From Prosthecobacter sp. (GTDB taxonomy: Bacteria; Verrucomicrobiota; Verrucomicrobiia; Verrucomicrobiales; Verrucomicrobiaceae): a DNA stretch of 64,000 nt. How positions within the stretch are numbered: the stretch's first letter is position 1; each line of letters begins with the position of its first letter. Of this stretch, positions 8,854 through 16,574 are shown one piece after another. The stretch spans positions 21,709 through 85,708 of the forward strand of contig JAIPJY010000028.1 in the NCBI GenBank assembly GCA_021733925.1, in the 5' to 3' direction. Under the pieces are notes generated by a model that saw nothing but the letters and a program-made list of their open reading frames with translations, did not search any database and was not told the origin of the DNA. The translations under genes were made by a program, and so were the position numbers.

Positions 8854-9000
8854 TCTGAAGCCACAGTCAGGTGCATTTCGGTATTTGATGTGTGGTTGTT
8901 GGAAGATTGTAAATCTGGCGTTTACTGCGGATGAAGAAGGTGGGCCGCCAGTGTTGATTTGCCGGCGGTTTGCGTCTTCACTGCCATTCAATCACGCCCC

Positions 9001-10161
9001 ATGTCCGAAGCCTTCAATTCCAACTACCCCTCCATCGAACATCTTCGCGAGAGAGCGCGCCAGCGGGTGCCGCGTTTCGCTTTTGAGTATCTGGAGGGGG
9101 GATGTTTTTCGAACATCAATCTTCAGCGCAACACGGATGAGATCCGGCAGGTGCAGTTGCGGCCTTGGTATTTGAGGGACTATCCGGGTTCGGATCTGAA
9201 GACGGAGCTGTTTGGTATTACCTACGATGCGCCGTTTGGGGTTTCGCCCATTGGTCTGCAAGGACTGGTCTGGCCGAAGGCGACGGAGATCATCGCGAAG
9301 GCGGCGCATCAGCACAACATTCCCTTCACACTCAGCACCGTCGCAACTGCCAGCATCGAAACCGTGGCTGAACTCACGGAGGGGAAGGCTTGGTTTCAGC
9401 TCTACCATCCCGCCGAGGATTCACTGCGCGACAAGCTGCTTGATCGTGCACGGGATGCAGGCTTTCCGGTGCTCGTCATCCTCGCGGATACGCCAACTTT
9501 TGCCTATCGGCCCAAGGAAATCCGCAATGGTTTGTCCATTCCGCCACGCATGTCGGTGCGCAATGTGATCCAGATGATGCTGCATCCTACCTGGTCGTTC
9601 AGCCAGCTCGCGGCAGGGGCACCGGAGTTCAAGACGATGAAGCCTTATTTGCCGAAGGGGCTGAGCATGAAACACCTTGGGCTTTTCATGAACAAGACCT
9701 TCTCAGGTCGTTTGAATCCGGCCAAGATCAGCGCCATTCGCGAGCGCTGGAAGGGCAAGCTTGTGGTGAAAGGAGTCGTCACCGAGGAGGATGCGGAAAC
9801 GGCGCTCGGGCTCGGCGTGGATGGCTTCATCGTGTCAAACCACGGTGGACGTCAGCTTGATGCGGGACAGTCCACCATCAAACCTCTCACTGAACTCGCG
9901 AAGAAATTTGGCCAGCGCACCACGGTGATGATCGACAGCGGCCTTCGTGCCGGGCCGGATGTGGCTTGTGCGCTCGCCAGCGGTGCAAAGTTTGCCTTCA
10001 TGGGTCGGTCCTTCATGTATGGCGTCGCGGCACTCGGTAAAGCGGGTGGAGACCACACGATGACGATGCTCAAACGCCAGCTCAAGCAGGTCATGGAGCA
10101 GGTAGGGTGCGAGCGTGTCGCAGATCTGCCGAAACATCTTGTCAGTGGTCCGCAGGCTTGA
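9001..10161 (+). CDS. FMN-dependent alpha-hydroxy-acid dehydrogenase (L-lactate dehydrogenase/glycolate oxidase family)
   Basis: The 386-residue cytosolic TIM-barrel flavoenzyme oxidises a 2-hydroxy acid, such as L-lactate, to the 2-keto acid. Family signatures are FGVSPIGLQGLVWP near the N-terminal third, the KGVVTEEDA strand with FMN-contacting lysine, and the catalytic SNHGGRQLD motif with H281. IDSGLRAGPDV and GRSFMYG complete the FMN phosphate site. The start at 9001 is preferred over the in-frame ATG at 8959 because homologous proteins begin close to the EHLRERARQRVPRFAFEYLEGG segment. The truD gene follows after 2 bases. The exact substrate cannot be read from the sequence. Confidence 0.9.
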   Translation: MSEAFNSNYPSIEHLRERARQRVPRFAFEYLEGGCFSNINLQRNTDEIRQVQLRPWYLRDYPGSDLKTELFGITYDAPFGVSPIGLQGLVWPKATEIIAKAAHQHNIPFTLSTVATASIETVAELTEGKAWFQLYHPAEDSLRDKLLDRARDAGFPVLVILADTPTFAYRPKEIRNGLSIPPRMSVRNVIQMMLHPTWSFSQLAAGAPEFKTMKPYLPKGLSMKHLGLFMNKTFSGRLNPAKISAIRERWKGKLVVKGVVTEEDAETALGLGVDGFIVSNHGGRQLDAGQSTIKPLTELAKKFGQRTTVMIDSGLRAGPDVACALASGAKFAFMGRSFMYGVAALGKAGGDHTMTMLKRQLKQVMEQVGCERVADLPKHLVSGPQA

Positions 10162-10163
10162 AC

Positions 10164-11240
10164 ATGACCTTAGATTCGAACGATCTTCCCTTCCTGCACG
10201 GCGGCCCGCTGGGCCGGGCGCGTTTCAAAGTGCAGCCGGAGGATTTTGTGGTGGAGGAGTTGCTGGGGTTTGAACCTTCGGGTGTGGGCGAGCATTGCCT
10301 CGTGTGGGCGGAAAAGCGAAATCTGGACAGCAACACGGCGGCGGCACGACTGGCAGACGCAGTGGGGATTCGGCGGCGGCTGGTCAGTCACTGCGGATTG
10401 AAGGACCGTCATGCGGTCACGCGTCAGTGGTTCAGCCTGCACATGCCGGGGCAGGAGTCGCCGGAACTGGTGGTGTTGGAATCCGAAGGGCTGCGCGTGC
10501 TGCGCATCACCCGCAACACGCGCAAGCTGCGGCGTGGCATTCATCTGGGCAATCGCTTCAACATCCGGCTGCGAGAGCCGAATTTTGATGCGACGCTTGC
10601 TGCGCAGCGCTGGCAGGCAATCACGGAGAAGGGCGCTCCGAATTTCTTTGGCTCACAACGCTTCGGCAATGAAGGGCAAAACGTGGCGAAGGCGCAGGCG
10701 ATGTTTCGCGGCGAATTCACGCCGGGAGATCGCCTGCTGCGTGGCATTCTGCTTTCCGCCGCGCGCAGTCATCTCTTCAATGCCGTGGTGGCCGGCCGCA
10801 TGGCACGCGGGAGCTGGGACAAACCGCTGGCAGGTGAAGTCTTCGGCTTCGCCGACAACGGCACAATTCTGCTGCCGGAAAATCAGCGTGGCGATGAAGT
10901 CGCACGATTTGAAAAAGGCATCGTCGAACTCACCGCGCCACTATGGGGCAGTGGTGAACTGCAAAGTGTGGGGGAGGTGCGCAGCCTCGAACAGGAACTG
11001 CTGGCTGGGTTTCCTGACATCACCGCCGGACTCGAAGCCTTCGGACTGCGGCAGGAGCGCCGCGTGATGCGGCTGCGTCCGCTTGATTCCACGTTTGAGG
11101 TGCTGGAAAATGGCGACCTAAAAATCTGCTTTGATCTGGCCAAGGGAACGTATGCCACGACCTTGCTGAGTGAACTGGCAGAGCTGGATGAATCCGGCGG
11201 TGATGCGGAAGCATCGTGTATTCAGCGCAATGAAGGGTGA
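10164..11240 (+). CDS. truD: tRNA pseudouridine(13) synthase TruD
   Basis: TruD isomerises uridine 13 of tRNA to pseudouridine. The 358-residue protein has the characteristic N-terminal FKVQPEDFVVEE segment, the catalytic motif GLKDRHA with D81 (equivalent to Asp80 of the E. coli enzyme), the NFFGSQRFG motif, and a KGTYATTLLSEL ending typical of the family. The start at 10164 gives the normal family N-terminus; an in-frame ATG at 10107 lies inside the upstream gene. The 2-base spacing from the FMN dehydrogenase gene suggests co-transcription without an obvious functional tie. Confidence 0.94.
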   Translation: MTLDSNDLPFLHGGPLGRARFKVQPEDFVVEELLGFEPSGVGEHCLVWAEKRNLDSNTAAARLADAVGIRRRLVSHCGLKDRHAVTRQWFSLHMPGQESPELVVLESEGLRVLRITRNTRKLRRGIHLGNRFNIRLREPNFDATLAAQRWQAITEKGAPNFFGSQRFGNEGQNVAKAQAMFRGEFTPGDRLLRGILLSAARSHLFNAVVAGRMARGSWDKPLAGEVFGFADNGTILLPENQRGDEVARFEKGIVELTAPLWGSGELQSVGEVRSLEQELLAGFPDITAGLEAFGLRQERRVMRLRPLDSTFEVLENGDLKICFDLAKGTYATTLLSELAELDESGGDAEASCIQRNEG

Positions 11241-11266
11241 TCAGAGTGCGTAGCTGAAGAATCGCA

Positions 11267-12130
11267 ATGCTCCAGAACCACCGCTCATTCATCCTTCGTT
11301 TCCTTGCTGTCTGCCTGACCGCTTCGCTGTCTTGTGCTTTTGGGACTGACGCAGTCCCCGGACAGCGGGTCTTCTACACAGGGCACAGCTTTCACATGTT
11401 TGTGCCGGGGATGATCGAATCGATGGTCAAGACCACGGACATTCAAGGCCACAAGCTCGTCGGGCAGCAGGGCATTGGTGGTTCGCGGGTGATCCAGCAC
11501 TGGCAGGTGCCGGATGAAAAGAACAATGCGAAGCAGGCTCTCATGGGGGGGAAGGTCGATGTCTTCACGATGGCGCCGCACCTGCTCATCCCGGATGAAG
11601 GCATCACGAATTTTGTAAGGCTTGGTTTGGAGCACAACGCCAACATGCGCTTCCTCGTGCAGGCCTCATGGTATCCCTTTGACCTGCCTGCACCTGTGCA
11701 GGGGCAGACGGACCGGCGCATCAAGGACAATGCCCAGCGTGACAACGCGAAAATTGAGGATCTGCAAGCTGCCGTCGATGGCTGGCGCACCCAGCTCGAA
11801 GCGCAGGCCGCTGCGCTCAATCAGCAGCACGGCAAGGCGTGTGTGTTCATTGTTCCTGTGGGTGATGCGGTGGTGAAACTGCGTGCCATGGTTGTGGCGG
11901 GCGAGTTTCCGGGGATCACCAAACAATCCGCGCTCTTCCGCGATCCCATCGGGCATGGTCAGGGGCAAATCATGGCTCTGGCAGCCTACTGCAACTTTGC
12001 CGCGATCTATCGCATGAGTCCGGTGGGACACATCGCTCCGGAGCGCAGCATCAATGCGGCGCAGCATGCCATTCTTCAGAAGATCGCGTGGGACATCGTG
12101 TCAAAGTATCCACAGGCGGGAGTGAAGTGA
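11267..12130 (+). CDS. secreted SGNH-hydrolase-like protein
   Basis: The 287-residue protein starts with a signal peptide (about residues 1-25, ending SCAFG). The segment VFYTGHSFH resembles block I of SGNH/GDSL hydrolases with His in place of Asp (GHS for GDS). GIGGSRV resembles block II, and DPIGHGQGQIMALAAY could supply the C-terminal His. A heptad-like helical segment (about 148-185) lies between. If the fold is right, the serine in GHS is the nucleophile of an extracytoplasmic esterase or deacetylase. This is a distant resemblance and substrate is unknown. It stands 26 bases after truD and is convergent with the CBM9-like gene, whose end is 4 bases away. Confidence 0.6.
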   Translation: MLQNHRSFILRFLAVCLTASLSCAFGTDAVPGQRVFYTGHSFHMFVPGMIESMVKTTDIQGHKLVGQQGIGGSRVIQHWQVPDEKNNAKQALMGGKVDVFTMAPHLLIPDEGITNFVRLGLEHNANMRFLVQASWYPFDLPAPVQGQTDRRIKDNAQRDNAKIEDLQAAVDGWRTQLEAQAAALNQQHGKACVFIVPVGDAVVKLRAMVVAGEFPGITKQSALFRDPIGHGQGQIMALAAYCNFAAIYRMSPVGHIAPERSINAAQHAILQKIAWDIVSKYPQAGVK

Positions 12131-12134
12131 GAGA

Positions 12135-12746
12135 TCAGCGCACGAGTTCGAGCACTCCGAATGAAGCGGGCACATGAAAGTCTGGGCGCTCCGTCTGCGG
12201 ATTCATCCAGGGCATCCAGCCGGAGTGAACGGTGCCATCGGACCGGTGATGAAACTCGGCGCGGTAGAGGCCGGCGAAGAACTCGGCTGAGCCGGGCTTG
12301 AGCACCTGCAAAGCACGCAGCGTGTCGAGCGGCAGGCTGCCGGTGACGGTGTAGCGATTGCCTTCGATGTGGGCGGTGAGTTCCATGCCTTCGCAATGCC
12401 AGTCCCAGTTCATTTCGCGATAGAAACTCGCCTCGTAGGCCAGCACGTCTCCACGCGGGGACATTTCGAGACAGTAGTAGGGCTTCAGGCTCAGATCAGG
12501 GGCGAAGAAGATTTCGACGCGGTCGGAGCCGAGCACGCGATCTTTGGCGGTTGGACCGTCGGGCAGCACGAGATCGTCATCGATGCAGTCGAAGCGGAAA
12601 TGAAGATGTGTTTCATCCCAGAGGGCGCGGAACTCGGTGAGCGGAGCGGTGCGCTCTTCCCAAGGAAAGGTGAAGTCGGTCAAAGGCTCGGCCACGGACC
12701 AATCCAAGGGAGATGTGGAGGTGTGGCGGACTGGGTAGCGTTTCAT
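12135..12746 (-). CDS. carbohydrate-binding family 9-like protein
   Basis: This 203-residue protein has no signal peptide. Its WDETHLHFRFDCIDDD region followed by SDRVEIFFAP, PYYCLEMSPRGDVLAYE and FFAGLYRAEF matches the CBM9-like fold found in proteins annotated as carbohydrate-binding family 9-like, which bind sugar chain ends or are fused to enzymes. Standing alone and apparently cytoplasmic is unusual for a sugar-binding module. It is divergent from the PHP metallohydrolase gene, the two starts being about 75 bases apart. Ligand and role are unknown. Confidence 0.72.
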   Translation of the reverse strand: MKRYPVRHTSTSPLDWSVAEPLTDFTFPWEERTAPLTEFRALWDETHLHFRFDCIDDDLVLPDGPTAKDRVLGSDRVEIFFAPDLSLKPYYCLEMSPRGDVLAYEASFYREMNWDWHCEGMELTAHIEGNRYTVTGSLPLDTLRALQVLKPGSAEFFAGLYRAEFHHRSDGTVHSGWMPWMNPQTERPDFHVPASFGVLELVR

Positions 12747-12820
12747 GCGGCAGCATTGGCAAGACTGGGCGTCAATTCAACGGCGGGTGGATAGTTGTCT
12801 GCATGCAGGATCGTTCGATC

Positions 12821-14758
12821 ATGATGAAATGGATTTTGCTTTGCCTGCCAGCGCTGACTTTGATGGCGGAGGATTTGACCGTGGAAGCCAGACGGCTGCA
12901 TCTGGGAAAGGCGGGGCAGTTTGAATGGGAAGCATTCAAGGATCGAGCAGTCGATGCGGAGCGTCTGGAGAGGCGGTTTGAAGCGAAGGTGAATGCCACG
13001 GAGCAGACGCTGCGGCTCTGGCAGCGCGATGTGAAACTGACATGGCCGGTGCTGTTGAACGGGCGCAAGCTGGGAACGCTGGTGACGGCGGAAACGGCGA
13101 TGGAGAGCCTGCTGACGATCCCGGCGGGGGGGTTGCGTGACGGGGAAAATGTTCTGACCATCGAAGCGCCGCCAAGCCTGGACGACATCGAGGTGGGACC
13201 GGTGTTCATCGCAGCGAAGCCGATGACGGAGGTGGTGAGCGGTGCGCAGGTGGAAGTGTCGGTGACGGATGGCGAAATGGGCGGCGGACTGCCGTGCCGG
13301 CTGACCTTGACGCGAATGGACGGGACATTGCAGCCGCTGCGAGCAGAACCCGCAGGCGAGGTGGCGGTGCGCATTGGCGTGGTTTACACACGGAATGGCA
13401 AGGCCATGCTGTCGCTCCCGCCGGGTGACTACATCCTGCACGCAGGACGTGGTTTTGAATGGAGCGTAGAGAGATCGGAGATTTCGGTGCGTGCGGGCGA
13501 GACGAAGCAGGTGGCGCAGCAACTGCGGCGTGAGGTGCCGACGGCGGGCTGGATCGCGGTAGACAGCCACATTCACACGCTGACTCACAGCGGGCATGGC
13601 GATGCAAAGATCGAGGAACGCATGCTGACGATTGCGGGGGAGGGGATCGAACTGGCGATAGCCACAGATCACAACCATCACACGGACTATGCGCCCAGCG
13701 CGGCGAGCATGGGCGTGGCGGAGCGGTTCACGCCGGTGATCGGCAATGAGGTGACGACGAAGCACGGGCACTTCAATGCGTTCCCGATTGATCCGGGTGC
13801 GCGGGTGGTGAATCACCAGCAGGAGGACTGGGCGAAGCTGCTGCCAGAGATCCGTGCGACACCGGGCGTGAAGGTGATCACGCTGAATCATCCACGGGAC
13901 CTGCACAGCGGCTTCATTCCGCTCGGCGGCATGCAGTTCAATGCGAAGACGGGCAGGCATCGTCATGCGGACGCGCTGGACATTGATGCGATGGAGGTGA
14001 TCACCTCGGCGGCGATGCAGTCGGACATTCATCTGCTCTATCGGGACTGGTTTGCTTTGTTGAACCGCGGGCATCGCATTGCGGCGGTTGCATCGAGCGA
14101 CAGTCATGATGTGAACCGCTTCATCCTGGGACAGGGGCGCACGTATGTGGCGGCGAAGGATGCGGATCCGGCGAACCTCGATCTCGACGAAGTCTGGCGC
14201 AGCTACAAAGAGGGGCGGCTGCTGGTGAGCCTGGGACTGCTGGCGCAGCTGAAGGTGAATGACAAGTTCACGGTCGGCGATCTAGCCATAGGGCTGGCGG
14301 AAAGCATCCAGGTGGAGGCCACCGTCTTTGGTCCGGGGTGGACGCAGGCGGATCGGATTGAACTTTTCGCTAACGGGATTTTGATTCGCGAGCAGAAGAT
14401 CGAGGACAACCATCGTGCGGGTGAAAAGGCGCGCATCGTCTGGCAGTTGCCGAAACCGGCGCATGATGTGAATCTGGTGGTGATCGCAACGGGGCCGGGC
14501 GTCACTGAGCCGTTCTGGGAGATTCCGCGTCCGTATCAACCGAGCAGCAAGGCCTTCGTGCCGCGTGTAGTGGGCTCCACGAATCCCGTCTGGCTGGATG
14601 CGGATGGTGACGGCCGGTTTGAGCCGGCGGTTGCCATTGCCCGGCGATTGATTCAGGAAAGCGGGGGAGATCGCGTGAAGTTGCAGGATGCCTTGAAGCG
14701 TTGCGATGAGGCCGTGGCGGTGCAGGTGGAGTCGCTGATGGTGAAAAGTGAACAATGA
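12821..14758 (+). CDS. exported CehA/McbA-family PHP-domain metallohydrolase
   Basis: The 645-residue protein starts at the ATG-ATG pair at 12821/12824, which begins a short signal peptide (MMKWILLCLPALTLMAEDL). About residues 20-235 are beta-rich accessory domains. A PHP metal-hydrolase domain follows with metal-ligand motifs DSHIHTL (about 248), DHNHHTDY, GNEVTTKHGHF, NHPRD and SSDSHD. This layout matches the CehA/McbA family, which includes phosphoesterase-like and carbamate-hydrolysing enzymes. The C-terminal 150 residues are another beta domain. It is divergent from the CBM9-like gene and followed 40 bases later by the Tat FAD oxidoreductase. The natural substrate cannot be deduced. Confidence 0.83.
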   Translation: MMKWILLCLPALTLMAEDLTVEARRLHLGKAGQFEWEAFKDRAVDAERLERRFEAKVNATEQTLRLWQRDVKLTWPVLLNGRKLGTLVTAETAMESLLTIPAGGLRDGENVLTIEAPPSLDDIEVGPVFIAAKPMTEVVSGAQVEVSVTDGEMGGGLPCRLTLTRMDGTLQPLRAEPAGEVAVRIGVVYTRNGKAMLSLPPGDYILHAGRGFEWSVERSEISVRAGETKQVAQQLRREVPTAGWIAVDSHIHTLTHSGHGDAKIEERMLTIAGEGIELAIATDHNHHTDYAPSAASMGVAERFTPVIGNEVTTKHGHFNAFPIDPGARVVNHQQEDWAKLLPEIRATPGVKVITLNHPRDLHSGFIPLGGMQFNAKTGRHRHADALDIDAMEVITSAAMQSDIHLLYRDWFALLNRGHRIAAVASSDSHDVNRFILGQGRTYVAAKDADPANLDLDEVWRSYKEGRLLVSLGLLAQLKVNDKFTVGDLAIGLAESIQVEATVFGPGWTQADRIELFANGILIREQKIEDNHRAGEKARIVWQLPKPAHDVNLVVIATGPGVTEPFWEIPRPYQPSSKAFVPRVVGSTNPVWLDADGDGRFEPAVAIARRLIQESGGDRVKLQDALKRCDEAVAVQVESLMVKSEQ

Positions 14759-14798
14759 TCTTGTCCAAATCTGCCTTTCATCTGACTTCTATACCATC

Positions 14799-16220
14799 AT
14801 GAGCACTCCCAGCCCTTCCCCTGACCTCAAACGCCGTTCCTTCCTGCGCGCCGCATTCTCCGGTGCACTTGTCACCCCTGGAGTCATGAACGCGGCAGAG
14901 GTGGAGAAGGCGATTGCAGGGAAGTTTCATGAGCCTGCGCAGGATCTGCCGCTGGCGGAGGATGCGGACGTCATTGTGTGCGGTGCCGGACCTGCGGGCA
15001 TTGCGGCGGCGATCACTGCAGCGCGCGCGGGTGCCAAGGTGCGGGTGTTTGAATGGCGGGGCTGCCTCGGTGGCGTGTGGACGGCCGGATTGCTGGGTTA
15101 CCTGCTGGATTTCGACAAGCCCGGCTTCAACCAAGAACTGCTGAAGCGGTTGGAGGAACGCGACATCCGCCGTGGCACGAACAAAAAGAGCGTGGTTTAC
15201 GAGCCGGAGGGCATGAAACTACTGCTGGAGGAAATGTTCGTGGAAGCGGGAATCAAGTTCCAACTCCATACGAAGGTCTGCGCGGCGTATCGCGAAGGGA
15301 AACGGCTCACGACGATTGTGACCGAGTCGAAGTCAGGGCGTCAGGCTTGGAAAGCGCCCGTGTTTATTGACACGACGGGTGATGGAGATCTCGGTGCGCT
15401 GGCAGGTTGTGCTTTTGAATACGGTGAAGCAGATTCGTGCCCCTGCCAGCCGATGTCGCTTAATGCGCTGCTGGTTTGCAAAGACGCGGCGGCATTGAAG
15501 GATTACATTCACGGTTCAGATCCGAGCAAGACGGATGGCACGTCAAAAGACGCGTTTCTCACGGAGATCAAACGCACCGATCATTTCCCCTCGTATGCGA
15601 AGCCGACGCTATGGCAGGTGCGGGATAATCTGCTGCTGGTGATGATGAACCACCAGTACGGCGTGCCGTGTTTTGATGCGGCGAAGATCACCGAGGCCAC
15701 CGTGCACGCGCGGGCGGAAATGAACAAAATCGTGAACGGCCTGCGCAAGCTCGGCGGACCGTGGGAGGGGCTGCAAATCGCCGCGACGGCGGAGCAGATT
15801 GGTGTGCGCGACGGGCGGCGCATTGCTGGGCGCTACACGGTGAGCAAGGAAGATGTGATCGCCGGGGCGCGCTATGATGATGCTGTGGTGAGGCCCACGT
15901 TCAGTGTGGATATTCATGCGCTGAGCGCAGACATGAACAAGAAGTCGGCCTATAGCAATGCGGGCATCAAGGTGAAACCGTATGACATTCCGCTGCGGGC
16001 GTTGATTGCGAAAGACGTGGACGGTCTGATGATGGCCGGGCGCAACATCAGCGGAGATTTCATCGCGCACGCGAGCTATCGGGTGACAGGAAATTCCGTG
16101 GCGATGGGCGAAGCTGCGGGTGTGACTGCTGCGCTGGCTGCGACGACAAAGCGTCTGCCGCATGACATTCCCTGGAGCGAAGCCGAGGCCAAGCTGAAAG
16201 CGCTGGGGCAGCGGGTGTAG
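14799..16220 (+). CDS. Tat-exported FAD-dependent oxidoreductase
   Basis: The 473-residue protein carries a twin-arginine signal (KRRSFLRAAFSGAL, about residues 12-25), so it is folded with its flavin before export. A Rossmann dinucleotide motif GAGPAG starts at G62 within VIVCGAGPAGIAAA. FIDTTGDGDLGALAG in the middle and DGLMMAGRNISGDFIAHAS near the end are typical of the FAD_oxidored group common in Verrucomicrobiota and Planctomycetes next to carbohydrate genes. The start at 14799 places the Tat motif at the N-terminus. Substrate is unknown, possibly a sugar or carboxylate. Its stop codon directly abuts the stop of the convergent Mini-RNase III gene. Confidence 0.86.
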   Translation: MSTPSPSPDLKRRSFLRAAFSGALVTPGVMNAAEVEKAIAGKFHEPAQDLPLAEDADVIVCGAGPAGIAAAITAARAGAKVRVFEWRGCLGGVWTAGLLGYLLDFDKPGFNQELLKRLEERDIRRGTNKKSVVYEPEGMKLLLEEMFVEAGIKFQLHTKVCAAYREGKRLTTIVTESKSGRQAWKAPVFIDTTGDGDLGALAGCAFEYGEADSCPCQPMSLNALLVCKDAAALKDYIHGSDPSKTDGTSKDAFLTEIKRTDHFPSYAKPTLWQVRDNLLLVMMNHQYGVPCFDAAKITEATVHARAEMNKIVNGLRKLGGPWEGLQIAATAEQIGVRDGRRIAGRYTVSKEDVIAGARYDDAVVRPTFSVDIHALSADMNKKSAYSNAGIKVKPYDIPLRALIAKDVDGLMMAGRNISGDFIAHASYRVTGNSVAMGEAAGVTAALAATTKRLPHDIPWSEAEAKLKALGQRV

Positions 16221-16553
16221 TTATTTACCGGTGCGCTTGCGTTTTGCTTCCTGTTTGAGGAAGAGCGGCTCAAGAGTTTCGCGAATCCATGCGAAGGCGG
16301 GTTCCAGACCTTCGCGCTGATAGATGACGCCGATGTCGGCTTCGACGGCGGTTGGATTGCCGGTGCAGGAGAGGAACTGATTGCAGGTGAAGCGTGTTTT
16401 CATCTCGGCATCCACCTTGCCCTGCTGCTTCAGGATGAGGCTGCGGACGTAGAGTTCGAGAACGGCATCGCCTATCCAGGCGTTTTCGCGCAGGCGCTGG
16501 GTGAGATCGAGGTCGGGTGGGGATGCCATGAGCGTGGCATCCAGAGCGAGCAT
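16221..16553 (-). CDS. mrnC: Mini-ribonuclease III-like protein
   Basis: The 110-residue protein is an RNase III catalytic domain without the double-stranded-RNA-binding domain. The first signature (ENAWIGDAVLELYVRSLIL) keeps the metal-binding Asp of GDAV, and the second (EADIGVIYQREGLEPA) keeps the catalytic Glu. In Gram-positive bacteria and cyanobacteria, enzymes of this size mature 23S rRNA. A shorter start at 16529 (MASPPD) is equally plausible. It lies 21 bases after the stop of the BlaR1-like gene on the same strand and may be its distal operon member. A role in 23S maturation here is inference. Confidence 0.78.
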   Translation of the reverse strand: MLALDATLMASPPDLDLTQRLRENAWIGDAVLELYVRSLILKQQGKVDAEMKTRFTCNQFLSCTGNPTAVEADIGVIYQREGLEPAFAWIRETLEPLFLKQEAKRKRTGK

Positions 16554-16574
16554 TGATCCAAGTTCAACCGGGGA

